Program-made: the position numbers and the translations under genes
Source of the DNA: Martelella lutilitoris
GTDB taxonomy: Bacteria > Pseudomonadota > Alphaproteobacteria > Rhizobiales > Rhizobiaceae
Length of the DNA stretch: 64,000 nt
Direction of reading: 5' to 3'
Assembly (NCBI RefSeq): GCF_005924265.1
Contig: NZ_VCLB01000003.1
Span: forward strand, 124,001-188,000
Notes under the pieces: generated by a model
Told to the model about the DNA's origin: nothing
The model's input: the letters and a program-made list of their open reading frames with translations, nothing else
Database searches by the model: none
Part shown: positions 28,631 through 37,492 of the stretch, piece by piece
How the letters are laid out: every line of letters begins with the position of its first letter
How positions within the stretch are numbered: the stretch's first letter is position 1

Positions 28631-29716
28631 ATGTCCCCCATACCCTTTGCAGTCATCGGATCGGGATGGCGGGCGTCCTTCTTTCTGAAGGTCGCCAGCG
28701 TATTACCCGAGCATTTTCGCGCGGTCGGCATTGTCACGGGGCGGTCGGAGACCGAGCGCAAGGCGCTGGCAGAGCACTGGAACGTCCCGACATTTGGTTC
28801 TGTCGACGCGCTTGTCGCAGCGGCCCGGCCGGAATTCGCCGTTGTTTCAGTCCGAACGGACGAGATCGTCGCTCGCATCAGCGAACTTGCCGCGCGTGGC
28901 CTTCCGATCCTCGCCGAAACACCGGTCGCGCCCGATCATGAGGGCCTGCTCGCACTGCACAGGTTGGTCGAAGCGGGCGCGAAGATCGAGGTCGCCGAAC
29001 AGTATTTCCTGCACCCGGTCATTTCGGCCATGCGATCCATGATCGCTGACGGGCTGATCGGCACGCCGAACTACGCCCATGTCTCGGTCATTCAGACCTA
29101 TCATAACATTTCACTGATGCGGAAGCTGCTGGGCATCGGCTTCGAAAACGCCACCGTCACCGCAAACAGTTTCGCCCTGCCCGTGGTCAAGGGGCCGGGA
29201 CGCTACGACCAGCCCGAGCGCATGGACGTCGTCGCGGCGTGCCAGACCATTGCGACCTTCGATTTCAACGGCAAGGTCGGCGTCTACGACTTTGCCGAGG
29301 CCCAGCACAGAAGCCGTATCCGGGCACCGCGCATCACCGTGCGCGGCGAACGCGGCGAGATCACGCCGGAGCGCGCGGACTATCTGATCGATGCCCGCAG
29401 GCCGGTTACCGTCGAGCTTGCCCGCGTGGACAAGGGGCATTTCATGAATTTCGAGGGCTATCACCACCACGCCATCATGGCCGGCGGTCGCTATGTCTAC
29501 GAAAATCCCTTCCCCGGCCCCCACCTGACGGATGACGAGATCGCGGTCGCGACCTGCCTGCAGAACATGGGGCGTTTCGTCGAAAAGGGCATTTCATCCT
29601 ACAGCTTCGCCGGGGCCGCTCAGGATTGCTATCTCGCCGAGGTGATGCGAAAGGCCGCCGCGGACAAGGCGCCGGTGACGAGCGAGACGCAAGCCTGGCG
29701 CCGCGCCACCTGCTGA
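28631..29716 (+). CDS. Gfo/Idh/MocA family oxidoreductase
   Basis: Predicted NAD(P)-dependent sugar or polyol dehydrogenase-like protein of 361 residues. The N-terminal Rossmann fold begins FAVIGSGWRASFFLKVA (residues 5-21), and ILAETPVAPDHEG near 96 is in the place of the usual EKP motif, with Thr replacing Lys. The missing lysine suggests altered chemistry or a non-dehydrogenase role. YHHHAIMAGGRY lies in the C-terminal half. The ATG at 28631 was chosen since it starts just before the Rossmann strand. The substrate is unknown, and neighbours give no pathway. Confidence 0.85.
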   Translation: MSPIPFAVIGSGWRASFFLKVASVLPEHFRAVGIVTGRSETERKALAEHWNVPTFGSVDALVAAARPEFAVVSVRTDEIVARISELAARGLPILAETPVAPDHEGLLALHRLVEAGAKIEVAEQYFLHPVISAMRSMIADGLIGTPNYAHVSVIQTYHNISLMRKLLGIGFENATVTANSFALPVVKGPGRYDQPERMDVVAACQTIATFDFNGKVGVYDFAEAQHRSRIRAPRITVRGERGEITPERADYLIDARRPVTVELARVDKGHFMNFEGYHHHAIMAGGRYVYENPFPGPHLTDDEIAVATCLQNMGRFVEKGISSYSFAGAAQDCYLAEVMRKAAADKAPVTSETQAWRRATC

Positions 29717-29815
29717 ACCCGCCGGACCGGGTTGCAAATCCTTCACACTTGAAATCGGAACGATGCATCCGCCTTCGCGTTTTGCCGCTAAGGGACACAC
29801 TGAGCGGAGCAAAGC

Positions 29816-30409
29816 GTGAGCAGCAACCAGGACGACGACGAAAACGCGCTTACCGGGATCACCCGCGAGGCGCTCGATCACTCCGAAGGCGAGCGGGTTT
29901 CGGTGGATGACATGCTTTCGACCTTCGGTTCGGCCTCCTTCGTGCCGCTGCTGATCCTGCCGTCGCTTCTGGTGATGTCGCCGCTGGGCGGCGTGCCAGG
30001 GCTGTCCTCGCTCTTCGGCATCATGATCGTGCTGATCGCCGGCCAGCGGCTGATCGGGCGCAAAAGCATCTGGCTGCCGGGCTTCATCCGCAACCGCTCG
30101 ATCGAAAGCGACAAGGCGGCCAGGGCGATGGAGAAGATGCTGCCCGCGACCCGTTTCATCGACCGGCATTCGCACAGGCGGCTTGCCTTCCTCTTCCGTG
30201 ATCCCCTCGCGCTCATCCTGCCGCTGGCCTGCGTGCTGGCCGGCGCCTTCATGCCGGTTCTCGAACTCGTCCCCTTCGCCTCGGCCTTTCTCGGTCTTGC
30301 CGTCATGCTCATCGCCTATTCGATGCTGAGCCGCGACGGCCTCTTCGCGCTCCTGGCGATGGTCCCGATCGCAGCGGCTCTCTGGACGGGGAAGACCGTC
30401 ATCTTCTGA
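29816..30409 (+). CDS. ExoD-family exopolysaccharide synthesis membrane protein
   Basis: A 197-residue protein with a polar N-terminus and four or five hydrophobic segments. GSASFVPLLILPSLLVMSPL (around residues 38-57) and SSLFGIMIVLIAGQRLIGRK are typical of the ExoD family, named for a Sinorhizobium gene affecting exopolysaccharide and alkali tolerance. The biochemical role of the family is not settled. The start is a GTG at 29816. No exopolysaccharide genes are adjacent. Confidence 0.85.
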   Translation: MSSNQDDDENALTGITREALDHSEGERVSVDDMLSTFGSASFVPLLILPSLLVMSPLGGVPGLSSLFGIMIVLIAGQRLIGRKSIWLPGFIRNRSIESDKAARAMEKMLPATRFIDRHSHRRLAFLFRDPLALILPLACVLAGAFMPVLELVPFASAFLGLAVMLIAYSMLSRDGLFALLAMVPIAAALWTGKTVIF

Positions 30410-30533
30410 TCACATGTTTTTTCACCCCATCGTGACTTTCGGTTGAAGGACGATGAGGCTAGATTGACCCCATGCTTGATAAGCGTCGGCTGTTGATGGC
30501 CGCGCTCCCTTAAAACCGGTGAAGGTTTCTTCC

Positions 30534-31271
30534 GTGCTGAAGCAGACGATCATATCGGCCGCCTTTCTTGCGGCCTTGGCCTTCTCCACGGCTCAGGCGG
30601 GCGATATCCGCAACCCGCTCGGCGTTCTCGAGCTGTTTACCTCACAGGGCTGCTCCTCCTGCCCGCCCGCCGACAGGGCCGCAGCGGAAATCGCCGAACA
30701 GGGCGACATCATCGTCCTGAGCTTTCACGTCGACTATTGGAACTATCTCGGCTGGACAGACACGATGAGCAGCCGCGAGAACACCGAACGGCAATATGCC
30801 TATGGCGAGGCCATGGGCCGCAGCGGCGTCTACACCCCGCAGGCGATCCTCAACGGCCGCGAGCAAATGATCGGCACCAGCAGAGCCGACCTCAACGACA
30901 GCCTCGAGACGCTTGCCGCCAAGGGAGACGGCCTCAACGTGCCGGTTTCCACGCAGATGCACGGCGACGAGGTGCTGATCGATATCGGCGCGGGCGCCGG
31001 CAAGGCGGATGTCCTCGTGGTCTATTTCAAGGGCGCGGAGAAGGTCGCCATCAAGGAAGGCGAGAACAAGGGCAAGACGATTACCTACCGCAACATCGTC
31101 ACCGACGTGCAGACGGTCGGCATGTGGCATGGCGAGCCAACCCGGATCACCCTTCCCGCCCGCGTGCTCGACCCGCGCGAGAGCGATGGCTGCGCCATTC
31201 TCCTGCAGCAGACCGACAAGGCGGGAAATCCCGGCCCGATCCTCGGCGCCACGGTGATCACGACGCACTGA
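30534..31271 (+). CDS. secreted DUF1223 thioredoxin-like protein
   Basis: A 245-residue exported protein. From the GTG at 30534, 8 bp after GAAGG, there is a signal peptide of about 22 residues ending STAQAG. The DUF1223 domain begins VLELFTSQGCSSCPPADRA with a CxxC motif, then SFHVDYWNYLGWTD and GRSGVYTPQAILNGRE, where TP resembles a cis-proline loop. This suggests a periplasmic thioredoxin-fold protein; the activity is unproven. A GTG five codons upstream is the other possible start. Confidence 0.87.
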   Translation: MLKQTIISAAFLAALAFSTAQAGDIRNPLGVLELFTSQGCSSCPPADRAAAEIAEQGDIIVLSFHVDYWNYLGWTDTMSSRENTERQYAYGEAMGRSGVYTPQAILNGREQMIGTSRADLNDSLETLAAKGDGLNVPVSTQMHGDEVLIDIGAGAGKADVLVVYFKGAEKVAIKEGENKGKTITYRNIVTDVQTVGMWHGEPTRITLPARVLDPRESDGCAILLQQTDKAGNPGPILGATVITTH

Positions 31272-31275
31272 AGCG

Positions 31276-31294
31276 CCCGCCTGAGCGGGATTTT
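31276..31294 (+). terminator. Weak terminator candidate after the DUF1223 gene
   Basis: A 5-bp stem, CCCGC (31276-31280) with GCGGG (31285-31289) around CTGA, is followed by ATTTT. It lies 4 bp after the stop codon. The stem is short, so termination may be incomplete. Confidence 0.4.
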
Positions 31295-31325
31295 CGGCAC
31301 CCCCGCGCCCGGATTGCCCGAAGAA

Positions 31326-31342
31326 TTAACAACTTCTTTACC
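31326..31342 (+). promoter_or_regulatory. CtrA-like site upstream of podJ
   Basis: TTAA-N7-TTTACC departs by one base from the CtrA consensus TTAA-N7-TTAAC within the two tetramers. It lies about 110 bp before podJ. Cell-cycle control of podJ makes it plausible, but such sites occur by chance. Confidence 0.3.
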
Positions 31343-31451
31343 ATGTTCGGCGAAAGCTAGATGCCAAGACCTTTGATGCGGTCTTGCGTGCGTGAAGGGG
31401 ACAGCTTGCTTGATGCGCCGCAGGAACCGCCAACCGGAGCGGGCAAGAACC

Positions 31452-34400
31452 ATGGCGCAAACGCGGATGACACAGGACGCAACGGGCGGCAGGCCCTCCC
31501 TCGATGCGCTCAACCGCACGATCGAGGGGCTGGAATCGCGCCTCAGCGACCTGATGGAGAACCGTCCCTCGCCGCAGCGCCCCGCCCCGCGCCGCTTACC
31601 CGAACCCCAGCAGGACCGCTTCCCGCGCGAGCGCTCAGCAATGCCCAATCCCGGCTCCGCCCGCGTCGACGCCGAACTGCGCGAGATCGGCCGGACGCTG
31701 AAGGACCTGCGCGCCAGCGTGCGCGAGGATTTTTCCGCGAGCCTGCGCGACGAACTTGCCGGGCTGCACACCATGCTCAGCCATCTCGACCGGCAGACCG
31801 ACACGCGGGACCTCGACGAGGAGACCCGGAGCGAATTGATCCGGATTTCCGAGGCCGTGGACTGGCTGGTAGCCAATGCGGAGGCCGACGACGACAGCCG
31901 GCTGATGGCCGAATTCGACCATCTGCAGTCGCTTCTGCGTGGCCTTGCCGATGCCAAGAGCATCACGCGGCTGGAAAACCGGTTCGAAAATATCGAGCGG
32001 CAGCTGGCTCCCTTTGATGCAAGCCGGCTCGATGCCGAGCTGACGGCGCTTGCGCGCGGCATCGACGAGCTTCGCCGCCAGGCCGATGACAGCGACAGCG
32101 CCCGCAGCCTTGAGGATATCGAGCAGCGCCTCTCCTCGCTCGCCCAGGCCATGGAGATGCTGTGCACCCGCTTTCCCGCCGTCGGCAAGAAACTCGACGG
32201 GCAGATCGGCGCGATCGAGCGGCGCATCGACGATATCAACCGCAATCTCGAACATCTCGGCCGCCGCCAGGGCGAGCCGGTGCGCGATGCCGCGATCGAG
32301 CGGCTGGAGGGCAGGCTTTCCGAACTCGCGAGCGCCGTCACCGCCGTTGACTGGCAGATGCGCGACCAAAGCGCAAAACAGGCGACGCTGCTGGAAAGCC
32401 TTGACGGCATGGCCCGCCGCATCGAAGGCCATCGCGGCGATGACGGACACCTGAAGCTCGAGGCGCGGATCGAAAAACTTGCAACCGCCGTCGAGCGGAT
32501 CGGCCCCGGCATCGATCGCCAGGCCCTCGGCAAGGCGGTTTCCGAGCTTTCCGACAAGATCGGCCGGATCGACATGGACGGCGCCGAACGCAGGCTTTCC
32601 GAGAAGATCGACGCCAGCGCGACAGCCGGCTTCAGCGAAGAGGACCGGCGCGAACTGAAGGACCAACTCGACCGGCTGGCGGGGCTTGTCGGCAATAGAG
32701 GCCTGGAGCCGCGCGCGCTCGACGACGTCGTCAGCCGCATCAACGACCGGATCGGGCGCATCGACGTTCAGGGCAGCGAGCGCCGCCTTGCCGCCAAGCT
32801 GGATTCGCTCAGCCTGTCCGCTTCCGCCGAAGGTGACCGCGGGGCGCTGCGCGACGAGATCAGGCGGCTTGCCGGCCTCATCGAGAACGGACGGCGCGGC
32901 ATCGAGCCGGCGGCCCTTGACGCGGCCGTCTCCCGCATCAATGACAGCATTTCCCGTCTCGATCTTGCCGGCGCCGAGCGCAGGCTCTCCTCGCAGATCG
33001 CCGCCATGCCGGCGCGCGGCGGCGAGGCCTTCGGCAAGGCCGCGTCGCTCGACACGGACGCCTTCGAAAAGCGCCTTGCCGCCCGCATCGACGCGCTGGA
33101 CCTTTCCGGCACGGAAGAGCGGATCACGCGCCGGATCGCCGCGCTGGAGAACGATGGCGCGGAGGAACGCCTCAGCGCCCAGCTTTCCGCCCTTGCCAAC
33201 CGTTTCGAGGAAAGCCGGCGCGACACCAGCGCGCCCGCGCTCTCCAAACTGGAACGCCAGATCGCCGAACTGACCACGCTCGTCAGCCGTCCCGATCCGA
33301 AACTGCCGCTGGCCGAACTTGAAGACCGCATCGGCGCGCGCATCGAAAGCCTGACGGCCAGCAATGACGACTATCTGATCGAGGCAGCCCAGCATGCCGC
33401 CGAGGAAGCGCTGAAGAATTTCGAGGCGCGCCGCAAGGGCGAGGCCGACGAGCATATCGCCGTCATCAAGGCGCTGGCCGCCGACATGAAGAACCTCCAC
33501 AAGGCCGGCCGCGACAGCGAGGGGGCCGCCTCTCTGCACGAGACGCTGAAGACGATCGCAGGCAGGCTCGACACGCTGAACACCGGTGATGACGATAAGG
33601 CGACACCCCTTGAGGGGAGGCGCGCGGAGCCCGGCCCTTTCGTCGCGACCTCGGCCGCCGCGCAGCAGGCGAAGCGCAGCGCTGAGGAAACGGTCCGGGA
33701 GGACCGCCAGCCGCCGCGCTTCGAAACCAGGTTTGCCGCGCCGGCCGCACGCCCCGCCCCTGAAAAAAGCCCCGTCGTCGAAAAAAAGGGCGATGACGCA
33801 GCGAGCGACGATGTGCTCGACATCCTCTCGCGCGTGCGCGCAGGGCAGAAGCCGGAAGGCCCGGTGCTTCCGGTTCATGACCGACCCGTGGCCAAGACGG
33901 AATACAAGAAGCGCGATCCCGGCAAGCCCGCAGGTCCGCGCAACCAGCGCTTTTCCGCCGCCGGACCGCAGGGCGACCTGATTGCCGCCGCCCGCCGCGC
34001 CGCGCGCTCGGCGCTTGCCAATGCCGAGGACATGACGCCATCGGTCTCGACGAACGAGGACAAGGACGCCAAGGACGGCAACAAGGCCGTCGGCGACGGC
34101 TTCTCGCGCAGGCCCGTCTACCTTGCCGCCGGCGCCATTCTGCTGGCCATCGTCGCCTACCCCTTCCTCACCGATTTCGGGCGCGATCGGGAAACCATCA
34201 TGGAGGCCGTCAAGACCTTCGAGAATACGCCGCCGAGCCTCACCGCGCCGGCCCGCACAACGGCAAGCCAGGCGATGCCACAGACCTCGGCGACGCGCAA
34301 TGTCGCCGCCGCGCCGTCGCTGCGCGCGCCCGAACGCGGCGTGGTCAAGTCCAATTTCGCCGCCGAGGCCCGCGAGATTGCCGCCGCGCCCGCCGCCGGC

Positions 34401-35657
34401 GCTTTCCGCATGATCGAGGCCGATAATTCGCTCGTGACCGGCAGCATCAAGCCGGATGCGCCCGTCGCCGCGGCAACCGGCGGTTCGAGACCGGCGCCGG
34501 ACGGAACGCCCGTGGAAACGCCCGTTGCCACCGCGCCGCCGGCTGCCAAGCCGCGCGAGATGGAGGCCCCCGTCGAAACCGCCTCGGTCACCACCGAGGA
34601 TGTGCTGGACATGCTGGCCGCGCCATCGGCCGCACGCGAGGCGTCGGCCGCGCCCTCGACGCCGGTCCGCAAAGACCCGCAGGCAGCAGCACGGAAGACG
34701 CCGGCCGCTGCCGTCAGCAATTCGCCGCCGCCCGAGGCAAGCGGAAAGAGCGAGGCGCTGACCGCGCAACGGCCGAAGGAAGCCGCTCCGCTCGACATCG
34801 CCGTTCCGAAGGCAATCAAGCCGGCAGCCCTTGCCGATGCAGCGCGCGACGGCAATCCGGATGCCCTTTATGAGATCGGCGTGCGCTACCAGGAAGGGCT
34901 CGGCCTGAAGCGCGATCCGGCCGAAGCGGCCGTCTGGTTCGACGAAGCCGCCGAGCGCGGTTCCGCGCCGGCCGCCTTCCAGCTCGGCAGCCTTTATGAA
35001 AAGGGCATCGGCGTCGATCAGGATGCGGCGAAAGCGATAACTCTCTACCGCTCGGCCGCGCGCGCCGGCAATATCAGCGCCATGCACAATCTCGCCGTCA
35101 TGCTCGCCAACGGCGCCGGCAGCGGCAAACCCGACTTCGCCGAGGCGGCGAAATGGTTCAGGGAAGCCGCCGAGCACGGCGTTGCCGACAGCCAGTTCAA
35201 TCTTGCCATCCTCCATGCGCGCGGCGCCGGCGTCGATGCCGATCTCGCCCAGTCCTACAAATGGTTTGCGATTGCCGCGATGAACGGCGACGAGGAAGCC
35301 GCCAAGCGGCGCAATGAGGTGGCCGAGGCGCTTTCCGACGCCGATCTCAACCGCGGCCGCAAGCTTGCTGCCGACTGGGAAGCCAGGGAAGCCCTGCCCG
35401 CCGCCAATATCGTGACCGCGCCGCCCGAATGGCTGCCGCAGGAAAAGGTCGCAAGCGCGCCCGACAAGCAGGCGATCGTCCGCGACATTCAGTCGATCCT
35501 CAACGAGCGCGGCTATGACGCAGGTCCCGAGGACGGGCTTCTGGGCGCGAAGACCGATGCCGCGATCAAGGCCTTCCAGACGAAGAACGGCCTCGAGCCC
35601 GACGGGGCGATCACGCCCGCGCTGGTCGAGACATTGCTCAACAGCAACAGCGTCTGA
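31452..35657 (+). CDS. podJ: PodJ-like polar localisation protein (coiled coil, TM, SEL1, PG-binding)
   Basis: Very large polarity factor, about 1400 residues. The family start SLDALNRTIEGLESRLSDLM is followed by long coiled coils (to about residue 760) that contain near-repeats of a RIDxxGxERRLSxKID unit. A low-complexity linker follows, then a single TM segment near 886-907 (VYLAAGAILLAIVAYPFL), an Ala/Pro-rich periplasmic linker, three to four SEL1 repeats (DALYEIGVRYQEG onward) and a C-terminal peptidoglycan-binding domain. This is the rhizobial PodJ plan. PodJ marks the new pole and organises growth or polar structures. The start is unsure: GTG 31392, ATG 31413, 31452 or 31467; 31452 best fits the short N-terminus of homologues. 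Confidence 0.9.
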   Translation: MAQTRMTQDATGGRPSLDALNRTIEGLESRLSDLMENRPSPQRPAPRRLPEPQQDRFPRERSAMPNPGSARVDAELREIGRTLKDLRASVREDFSASLRDELAGLHTMLSHLDRQTDTRDLDEETRSELIRISEAVDWLVANAEADDDSRLMAEFDHLQSLLRGLADAKSITRLENRFENIERQLAPFDASRLDAELTALARGIDELRRQADDSDSARSLEDIEQRLSSLAQAMEMLCTRFPAVGKKLDGQIGAIERRIDDINRNLEHLGRRQGEPVRDAAIERLEGRLSELASAVTAVDWQMRDQSAKQATLLESLDGMARRIEGHRGDDGHLKLEARIEKLATAVERIGPGIDRQALGKAVSELSDKIGRIDMDGAERRLSEKIDASATAGFSEEDRRELKDQLDRLAGLVGNRGLEPRALDDVVSRINDRIGRIDVQGSERRLAAKLDSLSLSASAEGDRGALRDEIRRLAGLIENGRRGIEPAALDAAVSRINDSISRLDLAGAERRLSSQIAAMPARGGEAFGKAASLDTDAFEKRLAARIDALDLSGTEERITRRIAALENDGAEERLSAQLSALANRFEESRRDTSAPALSKLERQIAELTTLVSRPDPKLPLAELEDRIGARIESLTASNDDYLIEAAQHAAEEALKNFEARRKGEADEHIAVIKALAADMKNLHKAGRDSEGAASLHETLKTIAGRLDTLNTGDDDKATPLEGRRAEPGPFVATSAAAQQAKRSAEETVREDRQPPRFETRFAAPAARPAPEKSPVVEKKGDDAASDDVLDILSRVRAGQKPEGPVLPVHDRPVAKTEYKKRDPGKPAGPRNQRFSAAGPQGDLIAAARRAARSALANAEDMTPSVSTNEDKDAKDGNKAVGDGFSRRPVYLAAGAILLAIVAYPFLTDFGRDRETIMEAVKTFENTPPSLTAPARTTASQAMPQTSATRNVAAAPSLRAPERGVVKSNFAAEAREIAAAPAAGAFRMIEADNSLVTGSIKPDAPVAAATGGSRPAPDGTPVETPVATAPPAAKPREMEAPVETASVTTEDVLDMLAAPSAAREASAAPSTPVRKDPQAAARKTPAAAVSNSPPPEASGKSEALTAQRPKEAAPLDIAVPKAIKPAALADAARDGNPDALYEIGVRYQEGLGLKRDPAEAAVWFDEAAERGSAPAAFQLGSLYEKGIGVDQDAAKAITLYRSAARAGNISAMHNLAVMLANGAGSGKPDFAEAAKWFREAAEHGVADSQFNLAILHARGAGVDADLAQSYKWFAIAAMNGDEEAAKRRNEVAEALSDADLNRGRKLAADWEAREALPAANIVTAPPEWLPQEKVASAPDKQAIVRDIQSILNERGYDAGPEDGLLGAKTDAAIKAFQTKNGLEPDGAITPALVETLLNSNSV

Positions 35658-35777
35658 GAAGAATAGGCCGTTCGCAACCGTTTGAATTGACAGAAGCGAC
35701 ATCAGGTCGCAGAAAGAGACTGGATTTTCATAAGGCTGGACGCGACCCGTCCGGCCCTGTCGCTATTGGGGAAACGC

Positions 35778-36704
35778 GTGTCGATTTACCTGCCGATTGC
35801 CGAACTTTCGGTGAATATCTTCGTCATTCTCGGCATGGGTGCGGCAGTCGGTTTTCTCTCAGGCATGTTCGGCGTCGGCGGCGGATTCCTGATCACGCCA
35901 CTTCTGATCTTCTACCATATCCCCCCGGTCGTCGCCGTTGCCACCGGGGCAAGCCAGGTGGTCGCCTCGTCTGTCTCTGGCACGCTCACCCATTTCCGCC
36001 GCGGCACGCTCGACATGAAGCTCGGGACGGTGCTTCTGACCGGCGGTCTCGTGGGCGCGACGATCGGCGTCTGGCTGTTCTCGCTTCTGCGCGATCTCGG
36101 CCAGCTCGATCTGGTGATCTCGATCCTCTATGTGGTGCTGTTGAGCTCGATCGGCACCCTGATGCTGGTGGAAAGCATCAGGGCGATCCGCCGCAGCGCC
36201 AGCCAGAAACCGGTTTCCTTCCGCAAGCCCGGCCAGCACAACTGGATCCATCGCCTGCCCTTCAAGATGCGCTTCAAGAAATCGAAGCTCTATCTGAGTG
36301 TCATTCCGGTGTTCCTGCTCGGCGGCTCGATCGGCGTGCTCACCTCCTCGCTCGGTATCGGCGGCGGCTTCATCATGGTGCCGGCGATGATCTACCTGTT
36401 GCGCATTCCGACCAATATCGTCGTCGGCACATCTCTGTTCCAGATCATCTTCGTTTCCGCCTACACCACCGTGGTACAGGCCGTGACCAACTATGCGGTC
36501 GACATCGTGCTTGCCACGATCCTGATGTTGTCGAGCGTGATCGGCGCGCAATACGGCGTGCGCGTCGGCCAGAAGCTGAAGGGCGAGCAGTTGCGCGCGC
36601 TTCTGGCGCTGCTTATTCTTGCCGTCGGCGTGCGCCTCGCCATCGGCCTGGTGGCAACCCCGACCGATCTTTTCTCCGTCGTCTTCGAGGGAGCGCCGGA
36701 ATGA
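35778..36704 (+). CDS. TSUP (TauE/SafE) family membrane transporter
   Basis: A 308-residue protein with eight or nine TM segments and the duplicated TSUP motif: GMFGVGGGFLITPLLI near residue 29 and SLGIGGGFIMVPAMIYLL near 196. Family members export sulfite, sulfolactate or similar sulfonates; the substrate here is unknown. The GTG at 35778 is preceded by GGGGAAAC and gives MSIYLPIAELSVNIF, the common rhizobial start. Its stop overlaps the next gene as ATGA. Confidence 0.9.
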   Translation: MSIYLPIAELSVNIFVILGMGAAVGFLSGMFGVGGGFLITPLLIFYHIPPVVAVATGASQVVASSVSGTLTHFRRGTLDMKLGTVLLTGGLVGATIGVWLFSLLRDLGQLDLVISILYVVLLSSIGTLMLVESIRAIRRSASQKPVSFRKPGQHNWIHRLPFKMRFKKSKLYLSVIPVFLLGGSIGVLTSSLGIGGGFIMVPAMIYLLRIPTNIVVGTSLFQIIFVSAYTTVVQAVTNYAVDIVLATILMLSSVIGAQYGVRVGQKLKGEQLRALLALLILAVGVRLAIGLVATPTDLFSVVFEGAPE

Positions 36705-37492
36705 TGAAACTCCTTCTGTCGCTCCTCGCCTTCCTCCTTGCGCCCGCCCTTTCCCTGGCGCAGGAACAGGCGCCGGTCATCCAGCAGGAAACGCTTGAGA
36801 TCGGCACCTCGACCAACGAGATCGCCATCACCTCGGATTTCTCCGGCGCCGACCTCACCGTCTTCGGCGCGATCAACGATGCCGATCCGATCCTGCTGTC
36901 GAAAGGCGGCTATGACATCGTCGTGATCCTCGAAGGCCCGAAGGCGGAGGCCGATGTGCGCCGCAAGGAGCGGGTCTTCGGCATCTGGATCAACCGCCAG
37001 ACCATTTCCTTCGAACATGTCCCGCGCTCCTATTCGATCTCCAGCACGCGCCCGCTGGAAGACGTCACCTCGCCGCAGGAACTGAATTCCGGCGGCATTG
37101 GCGTCGCCCATCTGCGCATTTCGCCGGTCGGCTATTTCGGCGATGCCAGCGATGTCGCCACCTTCCGCCAGGCGATGCTCCGGCTGAACGCGGCCGACGG
37201 ACTTTACGATACGGAAGATGACGGCGTGAAATTCGTCTCCAACAGCCTGTTTCGCGCGAGCCTCAGACTGCCGGTGAACATTCCCGAAGGCACCCACACG
37301 GTGCAGGCCTATCTGTTCAAGGAAGGCCGGCAGATCTCGACCCAGAACCTGCCGCTGAATGTGGTCAAGACCGGGCTCGAGGCCCAGCTGACCACCGCCG
37401 CCCACGAATACCCGCTGTTCTACGGCCTCGGCGCGGTGTTCATCGCGCTGTTCTCCGGCTGGTTCGCCAGCGTCGTCTTCAGGAAGAACTGA
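36701..37492 (+). CDS. TIGR02186 family membrane protein
   Basis: A 263-residue protein with a signal peptide (about 1-21, ending SLAQ), an extracytoplasmic domain that starts ETLEIGTSTNEIAITSDFSGADLTVFGAI (around 30-58), and one C-terminal TM segment (about 238-260). It belongs to the alphaproteobacterial TIGR02186 family, of unknown function, which commonly sits beside a TSUP gene. Here the ATG overlaps the TSUP stop by 4 bp, so the two are likely to act together. Its 3-prime end overlaps the convergent kinase-like gene by 14 bp. Confidence 0.85.
   Translation: MMKLLLSLLAFLLAPALSLAQEQAPVIQQETLEIGTSTNEIAITSDFSGADLTVFGAINDADPILLSKGGYDIVVILEGPKAEADVRRKERVFGIWINRQTISFEHVPRSYSISSTRPLEDVTSPQELNSGGIGVAHLRISPVGYFGDASDVATFRQAMLRLNAADGLYDTEDDGVKFVSNSLFRASLRLPVNIPEGTHTVQAYLFKEGRQISTQNLPLNVVKTGLEAQLTTAAHEYPLFYGLGAVFIALFSGWFASVVFRKN

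Noticed and set aside
30472-30513. 13-codon mini-frame upstream of the DUF1223 gene
   Set aside because: It begins like a signal peptide (MLDKRRLLMAALP), but it is too short to support as a gene or attenuator; there is no nearby hairpin that would respond to it.
31635-35702. 1355-codon open frame antisense to podJ
   Set aside because: It mirrors podJ on the other strand. In GC-rich genomes the antisense frame aligned with third positions stays open. The podJ frame has domains, and the antisense product has none.
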